64,000 bases of DNA, from contig DVOU01000015.1 in NCBI GenBank assembly GCA_018713365.1, positions 1-64,000 on the forward strand. The letters are read 5' to 3'. This DNA is from Pullichristensenella excrementipullorum. GTDB taxonomy: Bacteria > Bacillota > Clostridia > Christensenellales > Aristaeellaceae. The notes under the pieces were generated by a model, which was given only the letters and a program-made list of their open reading frames with translations, ran no database searches and was not told where the DNA came from. Made by a program: the position numbers and the translations under genes. Below are positions 1 through 9,456 of the stretch, in pieces (the stretch's first letter is position 1; every line of letters begins with the position of its first letter).

Positions 1-2760
1 CCGGACGTGCCGTCCGGGCCGAGCGCGGTCGCGCGCAACGTCAGGTCGCTCGCGCCCTCGGACACCTCAGCAGCCCCGCCGCCCTCGACGGTGATGTCGA
101 TGGTGTTGGTGCGGATGCTGACCGTGACCAGACAGGTCTGCTCGATGCCGTTGTGGGAAGTGACGGTGATGGTCGCTGTGCCCTCGCTGACGCCGGTGAC
201 GACGCCGGTCTCGGACACCGTGGCGATGCCCTCATCGCTGCTTTCCCAGGTAAAGTCGGTGGCGTTGTGGTAAGTAGCGTTGAGCGGCGAACCGTTGACC
301 TTGAGGGTCGTGGTGCTGCCAACGTTGACGTTCGCGGTGGCGGGGATGATGTAGAAGCTCTCCACCGGGATGATGACGGTGATGGTCATCTGGGCGTTGA
401 TGCCGGAGCCGTCGGTGGCAAAGGCGCCAATGGTGACCGTGCCGCCGCGCAGGCCGGTGATGGTGGCGGAGCCGTCGGCATTGCCGATGATGCTGGCGTT
501 GCCGTTGCTCACGCGCCAGTCGAAGGTCTGGGCCACATCTTCGGTGGTGCCGTCGCTGTTGTAGGCGACAGCCTGCACGCGCAGGGTCTCGCCCACGCCG
601 ACCTCAGCCTTCTCCGCGTCCACCAGAGAAAGCTCGATCTGTCCCACCGGGATGGTGACGTAGATGAGGCAGGTCTCCTCGATGCCGTTGTGCGAGGTGG
701 CGGTGATCGTGGTCACGCCCTCGCCCACGGCGGTGACGACGCCGGTCTCAGAGACAGTGGCGACATTTTCATCGCTGCTCTCCCAGGCGAAGTCCCTGGC
801 GGTGTGGTAGGTGGCGTTGAGCGGCGTGCCGTTGACCTTGAGGGTCAGCGTCTCGCCGGCAAACATGGTGGAGGTCAGGGGGATGATGTAGAAGCTCTCC
901 ACCGGGATGATGACGCTGATGGTCATCTGCGCGTTGACGCCGGAGCCGTCGGTGGCAAAGGCGCCGATCTTGACCGTGCCGGCGCGCAGGCCGATGACGG
1001 TGGCGGTGCCATCGCCGTTATCGGTGATGCGGGCGTAGCTGGAATTGCTCACGCGCCACTCGACATCCTGCGAGACGTCGGTGGTGGAGCCGTTGGCGTC
1101 GTAGGAGATGGCGCGCACGCGCAAACCTTCCGTGCCGATGCCCACTTCCGCGCGATCGGTGTCGACAAGCTCCAGCTCGATCTGTCCCACCGGGATGGTG
1201 ACGGTGATGGGGCAGGTGGCCTGCAGGCCGTTGTGGGAAGTGGCGGTGACAACAGCCGTGCCTTCGCCCACAGCGGTGACCAGGCCGGTCCTGTCCACGG
1301 TGACCACGTTTTCATTGCTGCTGACCCAGGTAAAGTCCGTGGGCGCGTGATAGGTGGCGTTGGCCGGCGTGCCGTTGGCCAGCAGCTGCAACTGCTTGCC
1401 GACAAAGAGGTTCGCCGAAGAGGGGATCATCCAGCAGCTCTTTACGGGCACGATGACGGTCACGGTGATCTCGCCGCGCACGCTGGTGCCGTCCTTGGCC
1501 ACGGCATAGATCTTCGCCGAGCCGGCGCTCACGCCGCGCACCGTGCAGCTGCCGTCAAAGTTGGCGCGCACCTGCGCGATCCGCGTATTGCCGGAGATCC
1601 ACTCGAAGTCCTGCGGCACATTCTCGCTGGTGTCGCTGGGGCCAAGGGCGGTGGCGCGCAGCGTCAGGTCGCTGGAATCAACGCTGACCTCCGCCTTCGC
1701 GCTGTCGGCGGTGATGAGGATCTCGTCGGTGGGTACGGTGACCGTCACCAGACAGGAGTCCACCAGGCCGTTGTGGGAGGTGGCGGTGATGATGGCCGTG
1801 CCGTAGCCAACGCCGGTGACAACGCCGTTTTCCACGGTGGCGATGCCCGCGTCGCTGGTCTCCCAGGTGAAGTTTTCGGGGAAGCGGTAGGTGGCGTTGC
1901 CGGGCGTGCCGTTGGGCCGCAGCGTCACAGTCTTGCCAACGAACAGCTGCTCGTATTCAGAGATGTAGAAGCTGGTCACGGGCACGACCACGGTGACGAC
2001 GATCGTGCCGCGCACGCCGGAGCCATCCGCCGCGATGGCGTAGATGTTGACCGTACCGGCGCTGACGCCGCGCACGGTGCAGGTGCCGTCGGCATTGGCG
2101 CGCACCTGGGCGATGTTGGTATTGCCGGACTGCCAGTTGAACACCTGACTTACGTGCATGGTGTCGCCCTCGGCGTTAAACGCCGCGGCGCGCAGGGTCA
2201 GGTCGCTGGAGCCGACGTTGACGTCGGCGGTCTCCTTGTCCGACGGCTCGATCACCACTTCGGCGGCCGGCATGGTCACGGTGACGATGCACAATTCGGT
2301 AAGGCCGTTGTGCGAAGTGACGGTGATGGTGGCGGCGCCGATGCCGTTGGCGGTCAACTTGCCCTGATCGTCCACGGAGACGACGCGTTCGTCGCTGCTG
2401 ACCCAGGTAAAGTCGGTGCGCGCGCGATAGGTGGCGTTGGCGGGCGAGCCGTTGAGCGTGAGCTGCGCCTGTTCGCCGACGAACAGCTGCACCATGCTCT
2501 GCTCAACATAGAAGCTCTGCACCGGGATGATGACGGAAACGGTGATCTCGCCATAGACGCCGGAGCCGTCCGTGGCGTAGGCATAGATGCGCACGGTGCC
2601 GGCCGCCACGCCGGTCACGGTGCAGGTGCCATCGCCGTTGGCGTCCACGCGGGCATAGCGCGTGTTGGCGGATTTCCATGTAAACGCCTGCTGCACGCTG
2701 TTGGTGGTGCCGTCCGCGCCGTAGGCGGTGGCGCGCAGGGTCAGATCGCTCGCGCCGAGG
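1..2760 (-). repeat. Tandem ~540-bp repeats encoding paired BIG2 domains
   Basis: Equivalent points recur near 37, 580, 1118, 1661, 2198 and 2736, a period of 537-543 bp or about 180 residues. Each unit encodes two BIG2 domains: one starts with SDLTLRA and carries GTCTV..G, the second carries ATY....FTW.SS...ATV and SHNG. At least five units are visible and the array runs off the left edge. The DNA is similar enough between units for slippage or recombination to change the copy number. Confidence 0.85.
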
Positions 2761-5700
2761 GAGACGTCGGCCTTGCCCACGTTCACAGGATCGACGACGA
2801 TGCTGCGCACGGGGTTGGTGATCGTCACCAGACAGGAAGCGGTGCGGCCGTTGACCGTGGTGGCGATCAGGCGCACCACGCCGGCGCTCTGCGCGGTGAA
2901 ATTGCCGTTGGCATCCACGGTGGCGGCGCCGGTCACCGGCTCCACCGACCAGAGGATGGTGCTGGGCTGCGCGTCTTCCGGGGTGACCACGGCGGTAAAG
3001 CGCGTGGTCTGCCCGGCCACGACCTCGGCGGTCGCCGGCAGCGAGACGCCGGTGGGCATCTTGCCCACGTAGACCTTGACGCTCACGGCGTCGAGGGAAC
3101 CGGCGCGGGCGGTGATGGTCACCATGCCGGAGGCGCCCAAAGCATGCACCAGCGCGCCGGACTGCGTCGGCGCCACGGTGGCGATGGTCTCGTTGCTCGA
3201 AGTCCAGGTCACGCCCAGATCGAGCGCCTCGGCCGGGCCGAGCTTGAGGCCCAGAGAGGTGTTCTGGTTGAGGTAGAGAATATCCTCGGCGCTCACGGGA
3301 GCGTCGTTATAGTAGAGGACGGCGCGCAGGACGGTCGGGTCCAGCGTCACTTCCGCGCCAAAGATGGCGCGCGCGGTCACTTCGCCGCCCTCGGGGCAGA
3401 TGCCGGTCAGGTCGTTGTAGCTGAACTGTTCGCGCTCGGCGTACCAGCGCAGGCTGGCATCGCCGCAGGTGAGCATCCAGCCGTTGAACACCTTGCCTTC
3501 GGGCGCCTCGGGCACGGGCAGGCCAAAGGTGGTCTCCGGCGCGATCGAGGTGAGCGTGCTGCGGCCCAGCAGCTTGTCATAGCTGCCGTAGAAGGTGACA
3601 ATGATGCGCTTTTCGCCTTCCTGCGCCGCTTCCGAGGGGGTAAACAGCGCGGTCAGGTCCAGGCTCGCCTCGCAGGTGGCGGAAATGGGGTCGCCATTTT
3701 CGTCAAAGGTGTACACGGGCGCGGAATAGGAGATCAGGGAAGGATCGGCAGCCTCCAGGAACTGCTCGAAGCTCAGCGCGCCGGCGCTGAACAGCGTGCC
3801 GTCGGCCAGCTCCCAGCCGGCAAAGACCATGCCGGGATCGGCGCTGGGGGTGGGCAGTTCCACGGTGTCGCCCTTGCCGAGCGACAGCGTCAGATCATAG
3901 CCCGCGTCGCGCAGGAACAGCTTGATGGTATAGGTGGTCTCGACCTGCGTGCCCTCGGTGTCGGTGCAATCGCCGGTGAAGCGCACAGACGGGGTCAGCA
4001 CCAGGCGGGCAAAGCCGCTCTCGTCAAAGGTCACATAGTCCGCCACATCGTTGTAGGACACAGCGGTGGGGAAGGCCGAGGCAAGCACCAGATCGCCGCC
4101 CGCGTACCAGCCGTCGATGGCGCAGCCGGGGCAGAAGATGGTGAAATCGTCGCCCAGGCTCTTGCCGGCGTCGTTGTCGAGTATGTCGTCGCGATAGCCC
4201 TCGTAGGTCTCGTAGCCGCTGGCAAAGGAGACGGCCTCGTCCGGCGTGTCCTCGTACACGCGCACGCGCGCGCCGGAGCGCGTCCAGGCGCTGGCGTCCA
4301 GCACGACTTCGATGACGTTCTTCTCCGTCTCGCGCTCCAGCACCGGCACGATGGAGACCTCCACCGTGGGCAGGCCGTGGTCAAGCACGATGCCCGCCAC
4401 GGAGATCATCTGCAGGATCTGGTCATACGTAAGAGAAGAGGTGTTCGCGTCCACCAGAGAGGCGGCGCTGGCGGGGGCGTTGAGATCGCCGCCCACGTAG
4501 TATTCCACGCGCCAGCCGGAAAGCACCTGGCCCTCGAGCAAAGCGTCGATGACGGGGAAGGAGATGCTCTCGCCGCTGCCGGTGAGGCGCTTGGGGTACT
4601 CATTGCCCGCGGCGTCCGAGATGGTGACGTTGAGGATGACGAGCTTTTCCTCATCCACGGAGACGACCAGCGCCGCGCGCACGGCCACGCAGTTGGAGGA
4701 AACCTCCTCCGTCGGCGCGCCCGCGTCGATAAGCGCTTCCAATTCGGAATAGCTGATGGTAGCCTTGTCCGCCGGCCAGCTCTTGCCGCCCGGGAGAGAC
4801 CATCCGGCGCAGGTCACGCCGTCCGGCAGGGTGTAGGAAAGGGGCACGTTCGTATCGCCGGGGGCGAGTGTCACCGAGCCGATGGTCTGGCCGCCGTTGG
4901 TGAGCAGCAGCTGCAAATACTTTTCGTCGGTCTCGGTGCTGCCGTCCGGCTCGTAATAGGCGCACACTTCCAGGCGCTTGTAGGAACCCTCGGCCACGGG
5001 CAGACTGGTAGCCTTGGAGCCGAGGCTGTCCATGAGCTGTTCATAGGAAAGGGAGGCGCCGGCTTCAAACTGCACGCCATCGAGGTACGCGCCGCCATAG
5101 ACGCCGCGCCAGTATGCGGAATAGCCCTCGCGCTCGGCGATCTGGGGAATGGACTTGGCGCCCTCTCCCTCATAAAGGCGCACGCTGCCCAATTCCTCCA
5201 GCTGCCAGTACTGGGCGTCGGAATGCTGATAGAAGGTGAGGATGACGCCATTTTTGCGCTCGCCCTTGACGTACATATATACGCCAGAGGGGTCTGCGCC
5301 GGCGTCGCGGCAGAGCGCGTGGACTTCGTTGTAGGTAACGCTGCCCTTGTCCGCGCTGAACGAAGAGGAGAGCTTGCCGTCGGCGCTGGCGAGTACCCAC
5401 ACGGCGCCATCGGGCAGCACGTCGGGCAGCGCGTGGGCTGCGTCCGGCTCCTCGGGGGTGAGCGTCAGCTCGGTGGAGCCGATGCGCTCTTCCTCGTCCT
5501 GACCCTCCGCGTGATAGAAGGCGATGTGATAGACCGGCAGTTCGTTCTTGACCTCGTAGGTCGAACGCAGTTCGACGATGATGGTCTCAAAGGCGTCCTC
5601 GGTGAAAAGCACGTTGGCGGAGAGCAGGTCCTCAAAGGAGACCGTGCGCGTGTCCGCGTCGCAGAAAACGCGCGTCTCACTGCCGGAAACGCTCTCCCAG

Positions 5701-6620
5701 CCGGTGTGCGTGTAGGCGTCGTTGGCGGGCAGCACCGGCAGGGTGATGTCCGAGCCGCCCTCCACCAGCGCCGTCTCCATCAAAAGCGCGCCGGTGTAGC
5801 CATTGTAGATGTTCAGATGGGCGATGCGCAAGGGCGTGCCCTCATCCACGCTGCGCATGTACAGCTCCGCGTCCGAAGAGGACAGCAGGCTGAGTTCACC
5901 CATGGGCAGGTCAAGTTCCCCGGTCGGCGCAGGGCTTACCGAGGGCTCGACAGACGGCGACGCCGACGGGTCAACAGACGCCGACGGCTCGACAGACGCG
6001 GACGGCTCGATGGAGGTGGACGGCTCGATGGACGCCGACGGCTCGACAGACGGCGAAACAGACGGGACCGTACCCGGCTCCGTCGTGGGCGCGTCCGTCG
6101 GAACATCCGTGGGCGCGTTCGTCGGTGCGTTCGTCACATTGCCGGACGCATCGCCGGAAGCGGGGGAGGAGTCCACCTCATCGAAAGAGACTTCGGTCTC
6201 TTTCTCTTCGGAAGGCTCCTTATCCTGCGCGCCGTCGACCTTGTCCTGCGCGGGGGCGCTGCTTGCGCCATTCTCGCTGGCAGGGGTCGTCTCCTTGTTC
6301 GCGGGCGTCTGCCCGCCCTCGGGGATGGAGTTCTGCGAGGACTCCTCCTCAACAAGGCTCAGCGTCGCCGGCGTGGACGCGCTGCCGCCCGCCGGATCCT
6401 TTTCCGGCGGTTCCTCCTCCGCGGGCGTCTGTTTTGGCGCCGTTGCGGTCGGTGCAGAAGTAGAAACAGCCGTAGCCTCAGGCGTTTTTTCCGCCTGAGG
6501 CGCGGGCGTTTCCACAGATTCAACGATGACGATAGGCTCGTTCTCCGCCCATCCAGGCAGAGAGCTGAGCAACATGAGCGCTGCCAGGATCAGGCTCATG
6601 ATCTTTTGCGATCGTCTCAT
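1..6620 (-). CDS. Giant secreted BIG2-repeat surface protein (3' end outside window)
   Basis: The reading frame starts with ATG at 6620 behind a GGGAGGGG ribosome binding site and stays open to the left edge, giving at least 2206 residues. Residues 1-25 are a signal peptide (MRRSQK, a hydrophobic core, PGWA). Residues 27-235 are a Pro/Ser/Thr/Glu-rich stalk with PSxEPS-type repeats. Residues 240-1090 contain about eight degenerate units of 95-115 residues, each with an F/Y-based motif such as SYNEV or SYSEL and a GW-containing strand; they recall InlB-type B repeats, but this is only a resemblance. From about 1091 on, bacterial Ig-like 2 (BIG2) domains follow, with strings such as VTWTSSNETIATV and SHNG...VTVT. 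The protein is probably displayed on the cell surface as a long adhesive rod. The C-terminus and any anchor signal are not visible. The long frame on the opposite strand (153-6665) is a GC-bias shadow. Confidence 0.88.
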   Translation of the reverse strand, partial: MRRSQKIMSLILAALMLLSSLPGWAENEPIVIVESVETPAPQAEKTPEATAVSTSAPTATAPKQTPAEEEPPEKDPAGGSASTPATLSLVEEESSQNSIPEGGQTPANKETTPASENGASSAPAQDKVDGAQDKEPSEEKETEVSFDEVDSSPASGDASGNVTNAPTNAPTDVPTDAPTTEPGTVPSVSPSVEPSASIEPSTSIEPSASVEPSASVDPSASPSVEPSVSPAPTGELDLPMGELSLLSSSDAELYMRSVDEGTPLRIAHLNIYNGYTGALLMETALVEGGSDITLPVLPANDAYTHTGWESVSGSETRVFCDADTRTVSFEDLLSANVLFTEDAFETIIVELRSTYEVKNELPVYHIAFYHAEGQDEEERIGSTELTLTPEEPDAAHALPDVLPDGAVWVLASADGKLSSSFSADKGSVTYNEVHALCRDAGADPSGVYMYVKGERKNGVILTFYQHSDAQYWQLEELGSVRLYEGEGAKSIPQIAEREGYSAYWRGVYGGAYLDGVQFEAGASLSYEQLMDSLGSKATSLPVAEGSYKRLEVCAYYEPDGSTETDEKYLQLLLTNGGQTIGSVTLAPGDTNVPLSYTLPDGVTCAGWSLPGGKSWPADKATISYSELEALIDAGAPTEEVSSNCVAVRAALVVSVDEEKLVILNVTISDAAGNEYPKRLTGSGESISFPVIDALLEGQVLSGWRVEYYVGGDLNAPASAASLVDANTSSLTYDQILQMISVAGIVLDHGLPTVEVSIVPVLERETEKNVIEVVLDASAWTRSGARVRVYEDTPDEAVSFASGYETYEGYRDDILDNDAGKSLGDDFTIFCPGCAIDGWYAGGDLVLASAFPTAVSYNDVADYVTFDESGFARLVLTPSVRFTGDCTDTEGTQVETTYTIKLFLRDAGYDLTLSLGKGDTVELPTPSADPGMVFAGWELADGTLFSAGALSFEQFLEAADPSLISYSAPVYTFDENGDPISATCEASLDLTALFTPSEAAQEGEKRIIVTFYGSYDKLLGRSTLTSIAPETTFGLPVPEAPEGKVFNGWMLTCGDASLRWYAEREQFSYNDLTGICPEGGEVTARAIFGAEVTLDPTVLRAVLYYNDAPVSAEDILYLNQNTSLGLKLGPAEALDLGVTWTSSNETIATVAPTQSGALVHALGASGMVTITARAGSLDAVSVKVYVGKMPTGVSLPATAEVVAGQTTRFTAVVTPEDAQPSTILWSVEPVTGAATVDANGNFTAQSAGVVRLIATTVNGRTASCLVTITNPVRSIVVDPVNVGKADVSLGASDLTLRATAYGADGTTNSVQQAFTWKSANTRYARVDANGDGTCTVTGVAAGTVRIYAYATDGSGVYGEITVSVIIPVQSFYVEQSMVQLFVGEQAQLTLNGSPANATYRARTDFTWVSSDERVVSVDDQGKLTANGIGAATITVTSHNGLTELCIVTVTMPAAEVVIEPSDKETADVNVGSSDLTLRAAAFNAEGDTMHVSQVFNWQSGNTNIAQVRANADGTCTVRGVSAGTVNIYAIAADGSGVRGTIVVTVVVPVTSFYISEYEQLFVGKTVTLRPNGTPGNATYRFPENFTWETSDAGIATVENGVVTGVGYGTAIITATSHNGLVDSCLVTVTVPTDEILITADSAKAEVSVDSSDLTLRATALGPSDTSENVPQDFEWISGNTRIAQVRANFDGSCTVRGVSAGSAKIYAVAKDGTSVRGEITVTVIVPVKSCWMIPSSANLFVGKQLQLLANGTPANATYHAPTDFTWVSSNENVVTVDRTGLVTAVGEGTAVVTATSHNGLQATCPITVTIPVGQIELELVDTDRAEVGIGTEGLRVRAISYDANGSTTDVSQDVEWRVSNSSYARITDNGDGTATVIGLRAGTVKIGAFATDGSGVNAQMTISVIIPVESFYIIPLTSTMFAGETLTLKVNGTPLNATYHTARDFAWESSDENVATVSETGVVTAVGEGVTTITATSHNGIEETCLIYVTIPVGQIELSLVDAEKAEVGVGETLRVQAVAYNSDGTTEDVAQTFDWRVSNGNASIIGNADGSATITGLRGGTVTIGAFATDGSGINAQMTITVIIPVESFYIIPATANVNVGSTTTLKVNGSPLNATYHNATDFTWESSDEGIATVSETGVVTGVSEGTATITVTSHNGIEQTCLVTVSIRTNTIDITVEGGGAAEVSEGASDLTLRATALGPDGTS
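5941..6060 (-). repeat. Low-complexity PSxEPS repeat in the stalk
   Basis: A short tandem array with near-identical 18-nt and 24-nt steps built on gacggctcgac. It encodes Pro-Ser-(Ala/Val/Thr)-(Glu/Asp/Ile) units after the signal peptide of the BIG2 protein. It is probably an extended, wall-spanning stalk and is prone to length variation. Confidence 0.75.
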
Positions 6621-6664
6621 CTTAAGATCCCCTCCCATACTGGTGCATCTTGGTATTCAAGCTA

Positions 6665-6693
6665 AATATATCACAAGTATGAAGATTTGTCAA
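6665..6693 (-). promoter_or_regulatory. Promoter of the BIG2 surface-protein gene
   Basis: On the minus strand, TTGACA (6693-6688) is followed by a 17-bp spacer and TATATT (6670-6665), 45 bp upstream of the ATG at 6620. This is near the sigma-A consensus. Confidence 0.7.
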
Positions 6694-6783
6694 CAAATCC
6701 CTGCGATTTAACGCGATTCTTTTCGGGATTCGCGTGAAAAACTTGTGACGGAAGTTTGAAACCGTTTTCCAGTATATATAGTA

Positions 6784-6817
6784 TAAAAAATATGCGACAC
6801 GCAGAACGCGCATCGCA
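6784..6817 (-). terminator. Terminator after the small ACT-like gene
   Basis: On the minus strand, an imperfect GC-rich hairpin (TGCGA...TCGCA, 6817-6793) is followed by a run of six T (6789-6784). It lies 25 bp after the stop of the 6842-7096 gene and upstream of the BIG2 gene promoter. Confidence 0.6.
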
Positions 6818-6841
6818 CATTTTTCATATTTTGTCTTCGGC

Positions 6842-7096
6842 TCACAGCTCGAGCATCCTGGCGCGGATGCCCTCCATGGCGTTGAGCGCGCCGACCATGC
6901 CTTCCAGATCGGCCTTTTCGCCGCAGACCTGCAGCATGATGACGCCGTCGTCCGCGCAGAACTTCTCGCTGGTCTCGTGCAGGCCCACGCGCAGCTTGAT
7001 GTTGCAGCCGTATTTGGTCAGCACTTCCTGCAAACCGACCGCGTTCGCTACCCGATGGTTGACGCGCACGCCGATGATGTAGCAGCAATTATCCAT
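6842..7096 (-). CDS. Small ACT-like regulatory protein (TM1266-like)
   Basis: This 84-residue protein starts at ATG 7096 behind GGGAGG. The predicted beta-alpha-beta order (YIIGVRVNH, then a helix ending QEVLTKYG, then IKLRVGLHE, VIMLQVCG and a helix LEGMVGALNAM) fits the small ferredoxin/ACT-like fold of the TM1266 family, some of whose members are named iron-only hydrogenase system regulators. The family GxR-G strand is kept as KLRVGL. No hydrogenase maturation gene lies nearby, so a hydrogenase link is not supported here. It has its own terminator and appears monocistronic. Fold confidence is moderate; the specific function is unknown. Confidence 0.55.
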   Translation of the reverse strand: MDNCCYIIGVRVNHRVANAVGLQEVLTKYGCNIKLRVGLHETSEKFCADDGVIMLQVCGEKADLEGMVGALNAMEGIRARMLEL

Positions 7097-7197
7097 AAAA
7101 CATACCTCCCGTTGCTGTTTTCAGCCATATTATACCACGAAAGCGCGGCGTATCAACGCCTGTGCGCGTTATTTTTCCGCGACCGCGCCGCGAAGCC

Positions 7198-7225
7198 TTG
7201 ACAAATGCCTCCATACCGTTATAAT
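7198..7225 (+). promoter_or_regulatory. Strong promoter of the marR-ABC exporter operon
   Basis: A perfect -35 TTGACA (7198-7203) and a perfect -10 TATAAT (7220-7225) are separated by 16 bp, upstream of the MarR gene. Confidence 0.85.
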
Positions 7226-7251
7226 TGACATGTCAACAGTTGATATGTCAA
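7225..7251 (+). promoter_or_regulatory. Twin palindromic operators, probably for the adjacent MarR protein
   Basis: The perfect palindrome TTGACATGTCAA (7225-7236) and the near copy TTGATATGTCAA (7240-7251) sit 15 bp apart. The first overlaps the last base of the -10 box and the likely transcription start. Dyads of this size at this position are typical of MarR autorepression; binding by this MarR is inferred. Confidence 0.75.
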
Positions 7252-7279
7252 CAAGGAACGCTGCAAGGGAGGAACGCGC

Positions 7280-7723
7280 ATGCAGGAATCCATGCACATG
7301 CTGCTTTACCGCGCCTTTCACGCCCAGCGCAACATCCTCCGCCCCTACATGCGGGCGCTGGGTCTGGGCGCGGGGCAGCCCAAGCTGATCGCCTACCTCG
7401 CCGAACACGGCCCCTGCCGGCAGAGCGAACTGGCGGACTACTTCTCCATCGACCCCGCGGCCATCTCGCGCATGGTGGAATCGCTGGAAAAGGGCGGCTT
7501 CATCGCCGTCGAAGCGGACAAAAGCAACCGCCGTCGCAAATCGCTCTCCGCAACAGACCGAGGTCGGGAAGCGGCGCGGGCGTGGATGGCCAAGCGCGCG
7601 CAGGTGGAGGAGATCATGCTGCGCGGCTTCAGCCCCGAGGAGCGCGAGGCGTTCAGCGCCTGCCTCACCCGCGCGCTGAAAAACTATGTGGACTGGAGGG
7701 AGGAGCATCCATGCGAGACCTGA
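7280..7723 (+). CDS. MarR-family transcriptional regulator
   Basis: This 147-residue winged-helix protein starts at ATG 7280, seven bases after AAGGGAGG. The helix-turn-helix is at about residues 48-75 (QSELADYFSIDPAAISRMVESLE) and the wing holds the DKSNRRRKSL basic stretch, followed by the C-terminal dimerisation helices. It is the first gene of an operon with two ABC exporter half-transporters; its last 13 bases overlap the next gene, so translation is coupled. With twin palindromes on its own promoter it most likely represses the operon until a small molecule exported by the transporter binds it. The ligand is unknown. Confidence 0.9.
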   Translation: MQESMHMLLYRAFHAQRNILRPYMRALGLGAGQPKLIAYLAEHGPCRQSELADYFSIDPAAISRMVESLEKGGFIAVEADKSNRRRKSLSATDRGREAARAWMAKRAQVEEIMLRGFSPEEREAFSACLTRALKNYVDWREEHPCET

Positions 7724-9456
7724 AGCGCCTGTTCGGCTATCTCGGCCCCTATCGCCGGGACATGTTCATCGGCATGGCTCTGGTCTTTGTCGAAACGGTC
7801 TTCGAGCTGATTATCCCCGTACTCATGGCGCAGCTCATCGACGAAGGCGTCCGCCTCGGAAACATTTCCTACATATTATATAAGGGCGCGCAGATGGGGA
7901 TATGCGCGGTGCTTTCGCTCATCTGCGGCCTGCTCTACGCCCGCTTCGCCGCCCGCGCCGCCTATGGCTGGGGCGCGCGCATCCGCGAGGCCGAGTTTGC
8001 CCGCGTGCAGCAGTACGCCTTTTCCAACATCGACCATTTCGCCACCTCTTCGCTCATCACCCGCATGACCACGGACGTGACCGTTTTGCAAAACGCCATC
8101 AACGGCGGCCTGCGCCCGCTGGTGCGCAGCCCAGTGATGCTTTTGATGGGCGTGGGCCTCTCCTTTTCCATGAACCCGCGCCTTTCGATCGTCTTTTTCG
8201 TCTGCGCGCCCATCCTTGCGCTGGCGCTCATCCTCATCCTGCGCAAGGTCGCGCCCATGTACGCCGTTTTGCAGCGGGCGGTGGACGCGCTCAACAACGT
8301 CGTGCAGGAGGGCCTCACCGCCATCCGCGCCGTCAAGGCCTTCGTGCGCGGCGAATATGAGGAAGAAAAGTTCGAGCGCGTCAACGCCAAACTGATGCAG
8401 ACCTCGCAGAGGACCTTCCACTTCGCCACCTTCAACCTGCCCGCCTTCCAGACCTGCATGTACGCCTGCGTGGTGCTGATCATGTGGTTTGGCGGCAACA
8501 TGGTGCTGGGCGGCGAACTGCAGGTGGGCGAACTGACGGGCTTCTTCAGCTACGTATTGCAGGTGATGAACTCGCTGATGATGCTCTCCAACGTCTTTTT
8601 GCTCCTCACCCGCTCCCTGGCCAGCGCGGTGCGCGTCAGCGAAGTGCTGGATGAAAACATCGCCTTCACCTCCCCGGAAGACGCCGTCGAGGACGTGCCG
8701 GACGGCAGCATAGACTTTGAAAACGTCTCCTTCAAGTACCACGAGGACGCGCAGGAATACGCCCTCTCCGGCGTGACCATGCACATCCCCGCCGGGCAGA
8801 CGGTGGGCATCCTCGGCGGCACCGGCTCTTCCAAGAGTACGCTGGTGCAGCTCATCCCCCGCCTGTACGAGGCGACGGAGGGCTCGGTGCGCGTCGGTGG
8901 CCGCGACGTGCGCGAATACGACCTCCACGCCCTGCGCGACGCCGTGGGCATCGTCCTGCAAAAGAACGTGCTTTTTTCCGGCACCGTGCGCGACAACCTG
9001 CGCTGGGGCGACGCGGACGCCGACGACGAGACCCTCTGGGCCGCCTGCCGCGCCGCCTGCGCCGACGATTTTCTCAAGAACATGCCCAAGGGGCTGGATA
9101 CGGACTTGGGCCAGGGCGGCGTCAACGTCTCCGGCGGCCAGAAGCAGCGCCTCTGCATCGCGCGCACGCTGCTCAAGCGCCCCAAGGTGCTGATCTTCGA
9201 CGATTCCACCAGCGCCGTGGATACCGCCACCGAGGGCCGCATCCGCGCCGCGCTTTCCCAAATTCCCAATATCACCAAGATCATCATCGCCCAGCGCGTC
9301 ACCTCGGTGATGGAAGCGGACCGCATCTATATCCTCGACGATGGCCGCGTCCACGCCTCCGGCACGCACGAGGAACTGCTGGCCACAGACCCCATCTATC
9401 AGGAGATCTACGCTTCGCAGATGAAAGGAGGGATGGTCAATGGCGCGGCAGTATAA
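7711..9456 (+). CDS. ABC exporter half-transporter, subunit 1 (degenerate catalytic site)
   Basis: A 581-residue type IV ABC exporter subunit: transmembrane domain at about 15-300 and nucleotide-binding domain at 340-575. The start at ATG 7711 follows GGAGGGAGGAG inside the end of the marR gene. Walker A is GGTGSSKST (about 367), the signature is VSGGQ (about 472) and Walker B is LIFDDSTS (about 494). The catalytic glutamate after Walker B is replaced by aspartate, the hallmark of the non-catalytic half in heterodimeric exporters such as LmrCD, BmrCD and TM287/288. It overlaps the second subunit gene by 17 bp, and the two should form one heterodimer. The substrate is probably a drug or other hydrophobic compound (inferred from the MarR neighbour). 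Confidence 0.9.
   Translation: MRDLKRLFGYLGPYRRDMFIGMALVFVETVFELIIPVLMAQLIDEGVRLGNISYILYKGAQMGICAVLSLICGLLYARFAARAAYGWGARIREAEFARVQQYAFSNIDHFATSSLITRMTTDVTVLQNAINGGLRPLVRSPVMLLMGVGLSFSMNPRLSIVFFVCAPILALALILILRKVAPMYAVLQRAVDALNNVVQEGLTAIRAVKAFVRGEYEEEKFERVNAKLMQTSQRTFHFATFNLPAFQTCMYACVVLIMWFGGNMVLGGELQVGELTGFFSYVLQVMNSLMMLSNVFLLLTRSLASAVRVSEVLDENIAFTSPEDAVEDVPDGSIDFENVSFKYHEDAQEYALSGVTMHIPAGQTVGILGGTGSSKSTLVQLIPRLYEATEGSVRVGGRDVREYDLHALRDAVGIVLQKNVLFSGTVRDNLRWGDADADDETLWAACRAACADDFLKNMPKGLDTDLGQGGVNVSGGQKQRLCIARTLLKRPKVLIFDDSTSAVDTATEGRIRAALSQIPNITKIIIAQRVTSVMEADRIYILDDGRVHASGTHEELLATDPIYQEIYASQMKGGMVNGAAV

Noticed and set aside
153..6665. A 2170-codon plus-strand frame across the BIG2 gene
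   Set aside because: It is a composition shadow of the minus-strand BIG2 gene, which has a signal peptide, ribosome binding site and repeated Ig domains. The shadow product has no recognisable domain.
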